DNA from: Pseudomonadota bacterium
Lineage (GTDB): Bacteria; Pseudomonadota; Alphaproteobacteria; Rhizobiales; Xanthobacteraceae
Direction of reading: 5' to 3'
Length of the DNA: 18,318 bases
Assembly (NCBI GenBank): GCA_023423415.1
Contig: JAFAFP010000185.1
Span: 1-18,318 of the forward strand
Part shown: one piece after another, positions 7,088 through 14,590 of the stretch
Position numbering within the stretch: position 1 is the first letter of the stretch
How the letters are laid out: each line of letters starts with the position of its first letter
Position numbers and translations under genes: made by a program
The notes under the pieces: model-generated
Told to the model about the DNA's origin: nothing
The model's database searches: none
What the model saw: only the letters and a program-made list of their open reading frames with translations

Positions 7088-8119
7088 TCAACCCACCAGC
7101 GATCTGACCTGCGGCGCGACTTTCGTTCCGAACAGCTCGATGCTGCGCATCAGCTTGTCATGCGACAGCGGGCCGGCGCTGTACTTCAAGCTGAACCGAG
7201 AGATGCCAAGCGCCTTCGCCGTGGTTGCGATCTTGCGTGCGACGGTGTCGGGAGAACCGACATAGAGTGAGCCGTGTGTCGCCTCGCGATCGAATTCGGC
7301 GCGGTTCATCGGCGGCCAGCCTCGCTCGGCGCCGATGCGATCACGCATCTTCTTATAGTCGGGCCACAGTTCATCGCGCGCTTGCTCATCGGTATCGGCA
7401 ACGTAGCCGGGCGAATGCACGCCGATCGGCAATGTGGTTTTGCCGAACTCCTGCAAGGCGCGATGATAGAGGTCGACAAACGGTTTGAAGCGAAGCGGCT
7501 CGCCGCCGATGATCGCCAGCATCAGCGGCATGTCGTAATGGGCTGCGCGCACGACGGATTGCGGGCTGCCGCCGACGCCGATCCAGGCCTTGAGGCGGCC
7601 GTTCTCCACGCGCGGAAATACCTGCTGGTTCCTGAGCGGAGGCCGCGTCGTTCCCTCCCATGTCACTGCGTCTTGCTGCACAAGCGCTGCGAACAGATCC
7701 AGCTTCTCGTCGAACAGCGTCTCGTATTGCTCCAGCTTGAAGCCGAACAGCGGGAAGGATTCGGTGAACGAGCCGCGGCCGAGCGTGACTTCGGCACGTC
7801 CGTTCGATGCCGCATTCAGCGTCGAGAACCGCTGAAACACCCTGATCGGATCATCCGAGCTCAGCACCGTGACCGCAGAGCCCAGCTTGATGCGCTCGGT
7901 GCGGGCCGCGATCGCGCCCAGCACTACCTCGGGCGCGGAGATGGCGAAGTCCGCGCGGTGATGTTCGCCGACGCCGAAATAATCGATCCCAAGCCGGTCG
8001 GCGAGGACCGCCTCCTCGATGACATTGCGGATGACCTCCGCCTGGGGAAGCAATTCACCGTTTGAATCAGATGTGACGTCACCAAAGGTGTCGAGGCCAA
8101 GTTCAATCTGTTGCGTCAT
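7088..8119 (-). CDS. LLM-class flavin-dependent oxidoreductase (luciferase-like monooxygenase)
   Basis: A 343-residue TIM-barrel flavoprotein of the bacterial luciferase superfamily. It uses reduced FMN or F420, in this group most probably FMN, to oxidise a small molecule. Signature segments are YFGVGEHHRADF (47-58), IKLGSAVTVLSSDDPIRVF (77-95) and GRGSFTESFPLFG (115-127), then VGSPDTVARKI in the C-terminal third. This matches the subgroup typified by an Agrobacterium protein of known structure but unknown substrate (TIGR03858-like). Length is normal. The N-terminal MTQQIELGLDTFGD fits the family start, though no Shine-Dalgarno precedes ATG 8119. No reductase partner is encoded nearby. The stop codon overlaps a seven-pair dyad at 7072-7092. 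Confidence 0.9.
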   Translation of the reverse strand: MTQQIELGLDTFGDVTSDSNGELLPQAEVIRNVIEEAVLADRLGIDYFGVGEHHRADFAISAPEVVLGAIAARTERIKLGSAVTVLSSDDPIRVFQRFSTLNAASNGRAEVTLGRGSFTESFPLFGFKLEQYETLFDEKLDLFAALVQQDAVTWEGTTRPPLRNQQVFPRVENGRLKAWIGVGGSPQSVVRAAHYDMPLMLAIIGGEPLRFKPFVDLYHRALQEFGKTTLPIGVHSPGYVADTDEQARDELWPDYKKMRDRIGAERGWPPMNRAEFDREATHGSLYVGSPDTVARKIATTAKALGISRFSLKYSAGPLSHDKLMRSIELFGTKVAPQVRSLVG

Positions 8120-8476
8120 GAGACCAGTCGATTATCGCGGAGGGTTCGGGCGCATGTAGTGTGACCGGGGAATATCGCAATATTTCACCCAGCATTTGCG
8201 GGTTCGCCAATAACCGCGTGAGCAACGACAGCATTGCTGCAGCAAGCTTGCGAAAGCGGAGTATCGTCGGTTGCCTTCTGGCTCCTTCTGGTTGGCTGGG
8301 ACTGTTGCCGCTGCGACGGCAGCGATGGCGTCTGCTCACGTTCCTGGCACGAATGACGGCCTTGATCTGCGCTCCTTGAGCCTTCCGGCATAAGCCGATA
8401 TCTAGCCATGTTTCTCGGAGGGGACCTTTCCAGCCGGGACAGTTTTCCCTGGAATCGAAACTTCTGGGCCAAAAAA
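8120..8476. other. Intergenic region upstream of the glycan operon, no gene seen
   Basis: This 357-bp gap separates the divergent LLM oxidoreductase and asparagine-synthase-like genes. Short open frames on both strands lack ribosome binding sites and recognisable protein character. It holds small dyads: AATAT-CGCA-ATATT at 8171-8184, the palindrome TTGCTGCAGCAA at 8234-8245, and CGCTGC-GACG-GCAGCG near 8310-8325. A candidate promoter sits at 8376-8404. The long stretch suggests a controlled 5' region for the operon. Confidence 0.5.
8376..8404 (+). promoter_or_regulatory. Weak candidate promoter for the glycan operon
   Basis: TTGAGC (8376-8381) and TATCTA (8399-8404) are 17 bases apart, giving a 5' leader of about 66 bases before GTG 8477. 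The -10 match is poor (TAT only). It is offered as the best-spaced pair in the gap, not as a firm call. Confidence 0.25.
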
Positions 8477-10357
8477 GTGTGTGGAATCGCGGGGATATAC
8501 GAACCAAGCGGGAAGCCCGTATCTGTGGCCCTGCTTGAGCGGATGGTCGACAGTCTGGCTCACCGCGGCCCGGACGGTCGGGGCATTTGGACTGAGCCCG
8601 GCATTGGCCTGGGTCATCGGCGACTGGCGGTACGCGATCTAACGGACGCCGGCGCCCAGCCGTTCCAATCTGCCTGCGGGCGTGTAGTGGTGACCTACAA
8701 CGGCGAACTGTACAACGAGAACGAACTGGCTCGCGAATTGGCACGCAGCCACGGCTTCGTCCGTCGCACGCATTGCGATACGGAGATCATCCCTGCCGGT
8801 TGGCTTGCATGGGGCATGGGTCTCTTCGACAGATTGGAAGGGATTTACGCAATCGGCTTGTGGGACCGCGCTCTTCAGCAGTTGATGCTCGCCCGTGATG
8901 CGGTCGGAGTGAAACCTCTTTATGTCGTCGACAATGGACCGGTAGTCCGGTTCGCGAGCGAGGTGAAGGCACTCATAACGAGTGCCGATGGTGTGGGGAA
9001 GATCGCGGCGCCAGATGTTGCTTCGTTATTGGCGCTGGGGCATGTCCGGCCGGACCGCAGCATCCTGTCGGGCGTCAACCAGGTTGCCCCCGGTACGGTT
9101 CGCATTTTTTCAGGGAGCGAGAGGCGCGATCATCGATTTTGGACGCCAAGCCGTGCGCCCAAGTTGACTTCGATGGAAGAAGCGCGCGAGGAATTCGTGC
9201 CGCTCCTTCGTAAGGTCGTTTCTGACCAGTTGGTCTCCGATGTCCCCGTCGGCGTCTTGCAGAGCGGCGGCATCGATTCATCACTGATCAGTTTGGCGCT
9301 GCCGCGTGATGCGAATGTGCGCCTCTACAATGTCCGCTTTCCTACCGCACAGTTCGATGAATCCGCAGCCGCCTCCGAACTCGCTGCCAGTGCCGGCCAT
9401 CCGCTCGAATGCCTCGATCTCGATGACAGGGTCACTGACGACGAGCAGGATTTCCGTGCCGTTGTTCATGCGCTCGACGGCAGTCTGGCGGACTCCAGTG
9501 CGCTGGCCATGTATCGCCTGTCGCGGCGCGTACGATCTGGTGCGACGATCGCTTTGTCGGGCGACGGCGGCGACGAGATTTTTGCGGGATATCCGACTTA
9601 TCGCGCATCGGCGCTTGCGCATTTTACGCAACCGACGCTGCCCCGTGCGGCGTGGCGCTCACTCGGCAGAGCTTTTGCATCTTCTGGCGAATTCACGGAA
9701 GATCGTGTAGGACGCCAAGAGATGCTTGCGCGTCTCTTTACCGGCCTTTCCGCCGAAGTTCCGCATAGCGCCTGGCGCGTCTACCTCTATCCATGGGACC
9801 GCGACCTGATATACGGCGCTGAGCTGAAATCGCTCACCCAGGATCCGCTAGGGGACTATGCTCAGGCGTTCAGGAATGCGGCAGGGGATGTGTGGGACAA
9901 ATCGCTGCTCGCCGATCAGCGTCATTATCTGCCAGCCGACATGCTCATGAAAGTCGACAGATCCAGCATGGCGCATGCCCTCGAAGTGCGCGTGCCCTTT
10001 CTGGATCGGCGGATCATGACCTTTGCTTCGCGGCTCGACAGGAGGCTGCTTGCGACCTACGGCGGAGAAACCAAGCGCCTTTTGCGGGCGGCAGCAAACG
10101 TCATGGGCGCACCTGCATCCATTACAGGGATGCGGAAGAGGGGATTCAATATCCCCATGAACCGTCTGCTCGCCGAAGGGCTCAAACCGCTCGCCGAGCG
10201 CTTGCTTTATGGCAATCCCGATATTCTGACGCCGTATTGCGCCGCTGACGGCGTGCGGCGGATTTGGAGCGATCATCGCGACGGCAGAGTGGACCGGCGT
10301 TACGTGATCTGGACATTACTGACGCTCGCTGTTTGGCGCGAGCAAACGGGGATCTAA
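8477..10357 (+). CDS. Asparagine-synthase-like glutamine-dependent amidotransferase
   Basis: This 626-residue protein has an N-terminal glutaminase (class II amidotransferase) and a C-terminal ATP-dependent amide-forming domain, as in AsnB. Starting at GTG 8477 it reads MCGIAGIYE, which puts the nucleophile Cys at position 2, where it must be exposed after Met removal. An ATG at 8408 in frame would bury it and is rejected. Arg49, Asn75-Gly76-Glu77 and Asp101 match the glutamine site. SGGIDSS (263-269) is the PP-loop and SGDGGDEIFAGY (361-372) binds the nucleotide. In surface-glycan loci such proteins often amidate uronic acids or act on glycans rather than make free asparagine, and the context favours that here. 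The next gene starts 3 bp after its stop. No strong ribosome binding site precedes the GTG. Confidence 0.9.
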   Translation: MCGIAGIYEPSGKPVSVALLERMVDSLAHRGPDGRGIWTEPGIGLGHRRLAVRDLTDAGAQPFQSACGRVVVTYNGELYNENELARELARSHGFVRRTHCDTEIIPAGWLAWGMGLFDRLEGIYAIGLWDRALQQLMLARDAVGVKPLYVVDNGPVVRFASEVKALITSADGVGKIAAPDVASLLALGHVRPDRSILSGVNQVAPGTVRIFSGSERRDHRFWTPSRAPKLTSMEEAREEFVPLLRKVVSDQLVSDVPVGVLQSGGIDSSLISLALPRDANVRLYNVRFPTAQFDESAAASELAASAGHPLECLDLDDRVTDDEQDFRAVVHALDGSLADSSALAMYRLSRRVRSGATIALSGDGGDEIFAGYPTYRASALAHFTQPTLPRAAWRSLGRAFASSGEFTEDRVGRQEMLARLFTGLSAEVPHSAWRVYLYPWDRDLIYGAELKSLTQDPLGDYAQAFRNAAGDVWDKSLLADQRHYLPADMLMKVDRSSMAHALEVRVPFLDRRIMTFASRLDRRLLATYGGETKRLLRAAANVMGAPASITGMRKRGFNIPMNRLLAEGLKPLAERLLYGNPDILTPYCAADGVRRIWSDHRDGRVDRRYVIWTLLTLAVWREQTGI

Positions 10358-10360
10358 GAA

Positions 10361-11284
10361 ATGTCGCGCACAGGCAGCGAAGGTGCCGATCTGAGCATCG
10401 TCATTCCGGCCTTTAACGAGGAGTTGGGCCTGCGAGCGACGTTGGCGAACGTCACCGAAGCTTTTCCAAAAGCCGAAATTATCGTCGTGGACGATTATTC
10501 CAAAGACAAAACGAGTGCGGTGGCGCAGGAATTTCCGAACGTCAGCGTTTTTCGTCATACGTTCAATCGCGGGCAGGGCGCGTCGTTGAAGACAGGGATG
10601 TTGCATGCAACCAACACCTGGGTGGCCTGGTTCGATGCCGACAACGAACATCGCGTTGAAGATTTGGCACGGCTGTCGCAGCGTACTCAAGAGGACCGCG
10701 TCGTTGCTGCGATCGGCCAGCGCCGCGCCTCAGTCAACATCACGCGCGGCGTTGGAAAATATCTGATCCGGCTGATCGGTCGCGGACTTCGCATCAATGC
10801 GGGATCGGACCTCAATTGCGGTTTGCGCGTGTTTCAGCGTGAGGTCATCTTGCGCTATCTGCCGTTGATACCGGATCGTTTCAGTGCGAGCCTGATGTCG
10901 ACGCTCATCATGATCGAGCGCGGCTATCCGATTGCATTCGAGCCGATCGAAACAAATGCTCGCATCGGACATTCGACTGTCCGTCTGAAAGATGGCTTCG
11001 AAGCCATCCTGATGCTGATCAGGGCCGTTCTGTTGTTTGCGCCCATGCGGTTCTTCCTGCCGCTTGGACTTGGAATGGTCGTCTTCGGCGGGATCTATAG
11101 CATTGTCATGGCGCTGCTGGTCGGCATCGGCTTTCCTGTGGCCGGCATGCTGGTGATAACGGTCGGCGTCCTTGCGATCATCCTCGGGCTGATGGCTGAT
11201 CAGATCAGTCAACTGCGGCTGGGTCAGCTTCCAGGAACGCCCGCGGTGGAAATCGTCATAGATAACCGGCAGCCACAGACATGA
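10361..11284 (+). CDS. GT2 glycosyltransferase, polyprenyl-phosphate sugar synthase type (DPM1/GtrB-like)
   Basis: This 307-residue GT-A-fold enzyme likely moves a sugar from a nucleotide donor to a polyprenyl phosphate on the inner face of the inner membrane. It opens with LSIVIPAFNEELGL (11-24), then IIVVDDYSKDKT (40-51), NRGQGASLKTG (69-79) and the metal-binding FDADNEH (91-97). DLNCGLRVFQREV (150-162) is the acceptor-side signature of DPM1/GtrB-like enzymes. Two transmembrane helices follow at about 231-255 and 260-280, as in GtrB and PglJ-like anchored forms. The sugar is unknown. It sits 3 bp after the amidotransferase gene and overlaps the next gene by ATGA, so one operon is clear. Confidence 0.88.
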   Translation: MSRTGSEGADLSIVIPAFNEELGLRATLANVTEAFPKAEIIVVDDYSKDKTSAVAQEFPNVSVFRHTFNRGQGASLKTGMLHATNTWVAWFDADNEHRVEDLARLSQRTQEDRVVAAIGQRRASVNITRGVGKYLIRLIGRGLRINAGSDLNCGLRVFQREVILRYLPLIPDRFSASLMSTLIMIERGYPIAFEPIETNARIGHSTVRLKDGFEAILMLIRAVLLFAPMRFFLPLGLGMVVFGGIYSIVMALLVGIGFPVAGMLVITVGVLAIILGLMADQISQLRLGQLPGTPAVEIVIDNRQPQT

Positions 11285-11976
11285 CAGCCAAACCAGATCA
11301 ACCCATGTTTGTCGGTGCACCGCCCGACTGGGCGCTCGCGCGTCCCAAGCCCTTGTGGCAATCCGCCTATGATTTTGTGGGCGCCCCGTTGCGCATGGTG
11401 GCGTTGCCTGACCACGTCAGCGAACGTCTGCATCTCACCTCGTTGCGGGCGGAACGCCTGTCGGTTGTTCTTCAGGAAATCGAAGGACGCTGCCTGGATA
11501 TCGGTGCGGGCGACAATATGCTGCTTCGACTTTACGCGGAGCAGGTGGCTGGCACAGCCCGTGAAGCTGACGCCAAAGCCAGCGTCGGCGTGGACGTATT
11601 CGATTGGGGCTCGGGCTGCCTGATCGTGGAAGACTGCCGGACACTGCCGCTGCCGGACCAAAGCTTCGATACAGTTTGTTTCATCGCCTGCCTCAATCAC
11701 ATCCCGGAACGCCGCGAAGCCTTGGCGGAAGCACACAGGATTTTGAAACCCGGCGGCAAGTTGATCATCACCATGATCGGCCGGCTGATCGGCATCGTCG
11801 GTCATGCCATTTGGTGGTACAGCGAGGACAAGCATCGCGAGCATCAGCCTGGCGAGGTGATGGGCATGGATCCGGCCGAGGTCGAGCGGCTCATCGTCGA
11901 AGCAGGCTTTCAACCTCCGGAGCGATGCACGTTTCTCTACGGGCTGAACACGTTGTTTAAAGCCGTCCGGCCGTGA
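11281..11976 (+). CDS. Class I SAM-dependent methyltransferase
   Basis: A 231-residue Rossmann-fold methyltransferase (Methyltransf_11-like). Motif I is CLDIGAGDN (71-79), the acidic strand-2 end is GVDVFDW (103-109), LPLPDQSFDTV (122-132) is motif II and LNHIPERREALAEAHRILKP (138-157) the following helix region. GGKLIITM ends the core and a C-terminal VERLIVEAGF helix follows. About 65 residues precede motif I. Its acceptor is unknown; in this operon a sugar hydroxyl or a lipid-linked sugar is the likely target. It overlaps the GT2 gene by ATGA and the next gene by GTGA, so translation is coupled on both sides. Confidence 0.87.
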   Translation: MTAKPDQPMFVGAPPDWALARPKPLWQSAYDFVGAPLRMVALPDHVSERLHLTSLRAERLSVVLQEIEGRCLDIGAGDNMLLRLYAEQVAGTAREADAKASVGVDVFDWGSGCLIVEDCRTLPLPDQSFDTVCFIACLNHIPERREALAEAHRILKPGGKLIITMIGRLIGIVGHAIWWYSEDKHREHQPGEVMGMDPAEVERLIVEAGFQPPERCTFLYGLNTLFKAVRP

Positions 11977-12899
11977 ATGTGTCACCGGGTAAGAAGAAGT
12001 GGAGTGCTTATGCCGGCATCCTGGTGTCAGTGGCTCTGCTCGGAATCGTCCTCTATCAGGTCGATCACATAGATTTCGCCGCGACGTTGGGGCGCCTCGG
12101 CTTTCTGCCTTTCGCCATAGCTGTCGGCGGCTATCTGATCGCTTTCTGCGCTGTTGCCTGGAGGTTCGGACGGGCTGCAGGGCGGTTCACGCTGCAACCC
12201 GTTAGCGCCGGGGCGGTTGCCAGTACCTATCTGCCGATCATCCTTGCGACCAACCTGCTGGCGCATGGCATATCGATTGGTGCGGAATTAGCACGCCTTC
12301 TGTTTCTCAAGCGCGTCCACCAGCTTGATGTGCAGACCAGCGTTACTTTGGTACTGGTCGATCGTCTCGTCGGCGTCGGCGTTGTGTTCGCCTTCGCGAT
12401 ATATTACGCGATCGGGGTCTACTGGTCGGCCGCGATCGAATTGCGGTTGATCGCGCTTGTCGGCGTGACCATCGCCGGGGTGGCGGCAACCGTAGCGGCC
12501 GTAAAGCTCGCGCCACAAATGCTGGTCGGGCGCTTTCAGGGACTGCGCCGGATCATCGCCGTATACCTTGCAAGTCCGCGTCTGATCGTCGAGCAGGTGT
12601 TGGTGTCATTTGTCGCGCTTTGCGGCCTGGCGCTGGCGCTTTTCAGCATCAGTCGCAGTCTGGGTGCGGACATCCCCTTTGGGGTTGCCCTGGCGTCGGT
12701 GCCGATCATCTATTTGGGCTCCTCCGTGCCGTTCACCTATGCGGGCTGGGGAAGCCGCGAACTGGCTTGTATTGCGGTGTTGGCCTGGACGGGCTGGATG
12801 TCCACGGCGGACGCGCTTGCAGTCTCCGTCACATTAGGCATCGCGGCTTTTGTTGCGAGCCTGCCTGGTCTTGTAAGCATCAGGCAGCGGGAACGCTGA
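11973..12899 (+). CDS. Polytopic membrane protein of the LPG-synthase-TM / UPF0104 family (PF03706-like)
   Basis: This 308-residue protein has about seven to eight hydrophobic segments (roughly 12-30, 45-65, 82-100, 125-148, 158-180, 205-228, 238-252, 262-300). Family-like features are LVLVDRLVGVG (127-137) and SSVPFTYAGWGSRELA (250-265), close to the PF03706 signature of a P-[IF]-x-x-G-G-x-G-x-R-E type. It lacks the soluble aminoacyl-transfer domain of MprF, so it is not a lysyl-PG synthase. The family includes proteins proposed to move lipids or lipid-linked sugars, and is found joined to DPM1-like GT2 domains in archaeal AglD. Next to a GT2 it is a good flippase candidate, but this is inference. 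It starts with GTG in a GTGA overlap with the methyltransferase stop. Confidence 0.8.
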   Translation: MNVSPGKKKWSAYAGILVSVALLGIVLYQVDHIDFAATLGRLGFLPFAIAVGGYLIAFCAVAWRFGRAAGRFTLQPVSAGAVASTYLPIILATNLLAHGISIGAELARLLFLKRVHQLDVQTSVTLVLVDRLVGVGVVFAFAIYYAIGVYWSAAIELRLIALVGVTIAGVAATVAAVKLAPQMLVGRFQGLRRIIAVYLASPRLIVEQVLVSFVALCGLALALFSISRSLGADIPFGVALASVPIIYLGSSVPFTYAGWGSRELACIAVLAWTGWMSTADALAVSVTLGIAAFVASLPGLVSIRQRER

Positions 12900-12943
12900 C
12901 GCTTTCAGCTCTTCGAGTTGCGACGAACGACGGGAACCCCAGT

Positions 12944-13693
12944 CTATGAATTCCGGCGGAAGACCGTTCCGAAAGCTGGGAATGCCGCATCGCTGGGAAT
13001 GCGGTTCCAGGCACTCTCCACCATGAACAGTGGCATCGCGATGACGGGCTTAACGGCTTGCGGGACGCGCATGACGAGGCTGTTGGCGATCAGAAAATAC
13101 GCCGGACCACCCGTAAAAAATTGGCGCTCGAGTGTGAAGTATTCCGCTGCAAGCTGCGTGAGTTCTGCCGGCTCCAAGGCCCGCTCCGTCTCCGCTTCGA
13201 AATACTTGTCTTTGCGGTACCAGTAATCGCGGAGGCTCTGAAGGAAGAAACGGGCGTTCGGCTCGAACGCGATGAACACTCCTCCCGGCCGTACCAGCGA
13301 GGAAATGTTCTTGAAGACGTTTGGAAGGTCGGCGACGCAGTGGTGCAGGCCGCCGATGATGAACGCAGCATCGAAAGATGTCGTGTGGGTGAGCGGTAGC
13401 GTGAGATCGAAGTGATGGGCAGGGGCGCCGACGAGGCGCCGATAGTCATCGCATGCCTGGGTCGAAAGATCGAATCCTTCGACTTTTATGTCGGGAAACA
13501 TTTCCCGCAATTCTAAGGAGTTGTAGCCGCTGCCGCAGGCGAGCTCGGCCACGCTCTTGCCAGAGAGATCCAATCCGCGGAACAATTGTTCAAACACAAA
13601 CTTCCGCCGATACGCCATCGAGGTCGCATCGTAATAATGCGCACTGTATTCGTCATGCATCGCTTCGTAGTGCGCTTGCTGCGGGTTCGTCAT
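12944..13693 (-). CDS. Class I SAM-dependent methyltransferase
   Basis: The 249-residue protein shows motif I as VAELACGSGYNS (48-59), GFDLS as the strand-2 end (73-77), then FDAAFIIGGLHH (107-118) and LVRPGGVFIAFEP (133-145). The long C-terminal part, with DYWYRKDKYF (156-165), probably binds the acceptor. The open frame runs to 13930, but the residues upstream look like non-protein sequence and overlap the divergent gene; ATG 13693 gives a normal length. No clear ribosome binding site precedes it. It converges with the PF03706 gene (44 bp between stops) and diverges from the next methyltransferase across 86 bp. The acceptor is unknown; a role in the glycan locus is inferred from location. 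Confidence 0.85.
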   Translation of the reverse strand: MTNPQQAHYEAMHDEYSAHYYDATSMAYRRKFVFEQLFRGLDLSGKSVAELACGSGYNSLELREMFPDIKVEGFDLSTQACDDYRRLVGAPAHHFDLTLPLTHTTSFDAAFIIGGLHHCVADLPNVFKNISSLVRPGGVFIAFEPNARFFLQSLRDYWYRKDKYFEAETERALEPAELTQLAAEYFTLERQFFTGGPAYFLIANSLVMRVPQAVKPVIAMPLFMVESAWNRIPSDAAFPAFGTVFRRNS

Positions 13694-13736
13694 GGCTTGG
13701 ATATCGTTGATTGCCTTGTTGCGGCCGATCGCGTAT

Positions 13737-13755
13737 GGCACCCCTTTGCGGTGCC
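13737..13755. promoter_or_regulatory. Dyad in the divergent methyltransferase intergenic region
   Basis: GGCACC-N7-GGTGCC is a perfect six-pair inverted repeat, extended by one wobble and one A-T pair. It lies 24 bases before the plus-strand start and 44 bases before the minus-strand start. It could be an operator for the divergent pair or a leader hairpin. No convincing -10/-35 pair was found in this 86-bp gap. Confidence 0.25.
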
Positions 13756-13779
13756 GTGCTCGCCTACCGGTCTCTAGAC

Positions 13780-14586
13780 ATGAAGCATTACGACCCTGCG
13801 CGCAAGACCATTGCCGATTTTGGCGAGCAGTGGACGACCTATGTCGATAACGAGGGCCGCTACGGCTCCAGGGAGTATTTTTTCGACATCGTTTCCCCGC
13901 TGCTGACGCCGGAGGAGGTGAACGACGCATCCGTCGCCGATATAGGCTCGGGCACGGGACGTATTGTCCTGATGCTGATCGACGCCGGCGCGCGGATCGT
14001 GCATGCGGTCGAGCCCTCCAACGCTTTGGAGGTGGTCAAGCAGAATACGAAGTCTTTCGCAGACCGGATTGTCTATCACCACGCGCGCGGCGATGAATTA
14101 CCCAGTGGATTGGACCTGGACCTGGTTGTGTCGATTGGGGTGATCCATCACATCCCGGAACCACAGCCGGTGATGCGCGCGGCTTTCAATGCCTTGAGGC
14201 CGGGTGGGCGCTGTGTCGTGTGGCTATACGGGCATGAGGGCAACGAAACGTACCTGGCGATCTTTGAGCCGCTACGGCGTATTACGGCGCGCCTGCCGCA
14301 CTGGATCTTGGCCGGCCTGTCTCATCTCCTGAATATTGTTGCGAGCGGCTATGCGTGGCTTTGTCGCTGGGTGAAACTTCCGCTTGCCGACTATATGCGC
14401 AGAGTTTTTTCGACACTGAGCTGGCACAAGCGTTTTCTTGTGATCTACGACCAGCTCAATCCTGCCTATGCCAAATACTATACATGCGAGGAAGCGAGAG
14501 CGCTTTTCGTCGAGGCAGGGTTTGTCGACGTCACGTTGCATCATCGCCACGGCTACAGTTGGACCGTGGCGGGTCGAAAACCGTGA
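13780..14586 (+). CDS. Class I SAM-dependent methyltransferase
   Basis: The 268-residue protein has motif I VADIGSGTGR (52-61), VEPS as the strand-2 end (77-80), LDLVVSIGVIHHIPE (113-127) and ALRPGGRCVVWLYG (138-151). The segment at about 165-215 is an insertion rich in hydrophobic residues (LPHWILAGLSHLLNIVASG), which may contact a lipid or membrane. ATG 13780 is chosen because the open frame before it (to 13711) reads as non-protein and MKHYDPARKTIADFGEQW is a natural start. There is no strong ribosome binding site. Its stop is only four bases from the stop of the convergent membrane protein gene. It is distinct in sequence from the other two methyltransferases here. Confidence 0.86.
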   Translation: MKHYDPARKTIADFGEQWTTYVDNEGRYGSREYFFDIVSPLLTPEEVNDASVADIGSGTGRIVLMLIDAGARIVHAVEPSNALEVVKQNTKSFADRIVYHHARGDELPSGLDLDLVVSIGVIHHIPEPQPVMRAAFNALRPGGRCVVWLYGHEGNETYLAIFEPLRRITARLPHWILAGLSHLLNIVASGYAWLCRWVKLPLADYMRRVFSTLSWHKRFLVIYDQLNPAYAKYYTCEEARALFVEAGFVDVTLHHRHGYSWTVAGRKP

Positions 14587-14590
14587 GCGC

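Noticed and set aside
7072..7092. Hairpin GTTGAGC-N7-GCTCAAC at the LLM gene stop as a terminator
   Set aside because: Seven-pair stem is real, but it includes the stop codon and has no T-run on the minus strand, so it is not called as a terminator.
7274..8065. Plus-strand open frame of 263 codons opposite the LLM oxidoreductase
   Set aside because: Composition is Arg/Ala/Gln-rich and motif-free, as expected of an antisense shadow; the minus strand is clearly the coding one.
8065..8085. GTGACGTCAC palindrome near the LLM gene start as an operator
   Set aside because: It lies within codons of the conserved N-terminus, and a ten-base palindrome can occur by chance.
8408..8476. Extended start for the amidotransferase at ATG 8408
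   Set aside because: It would add 23 residues before the catalytic Cys, which must be N-terminal after Met removal.
11224..11985. Minus-strand open frame of 253 codons opposite the operon methyltransferase
   Set aside because: Spans gene junctions of the opposite-strand operon and shows no protein motifs.
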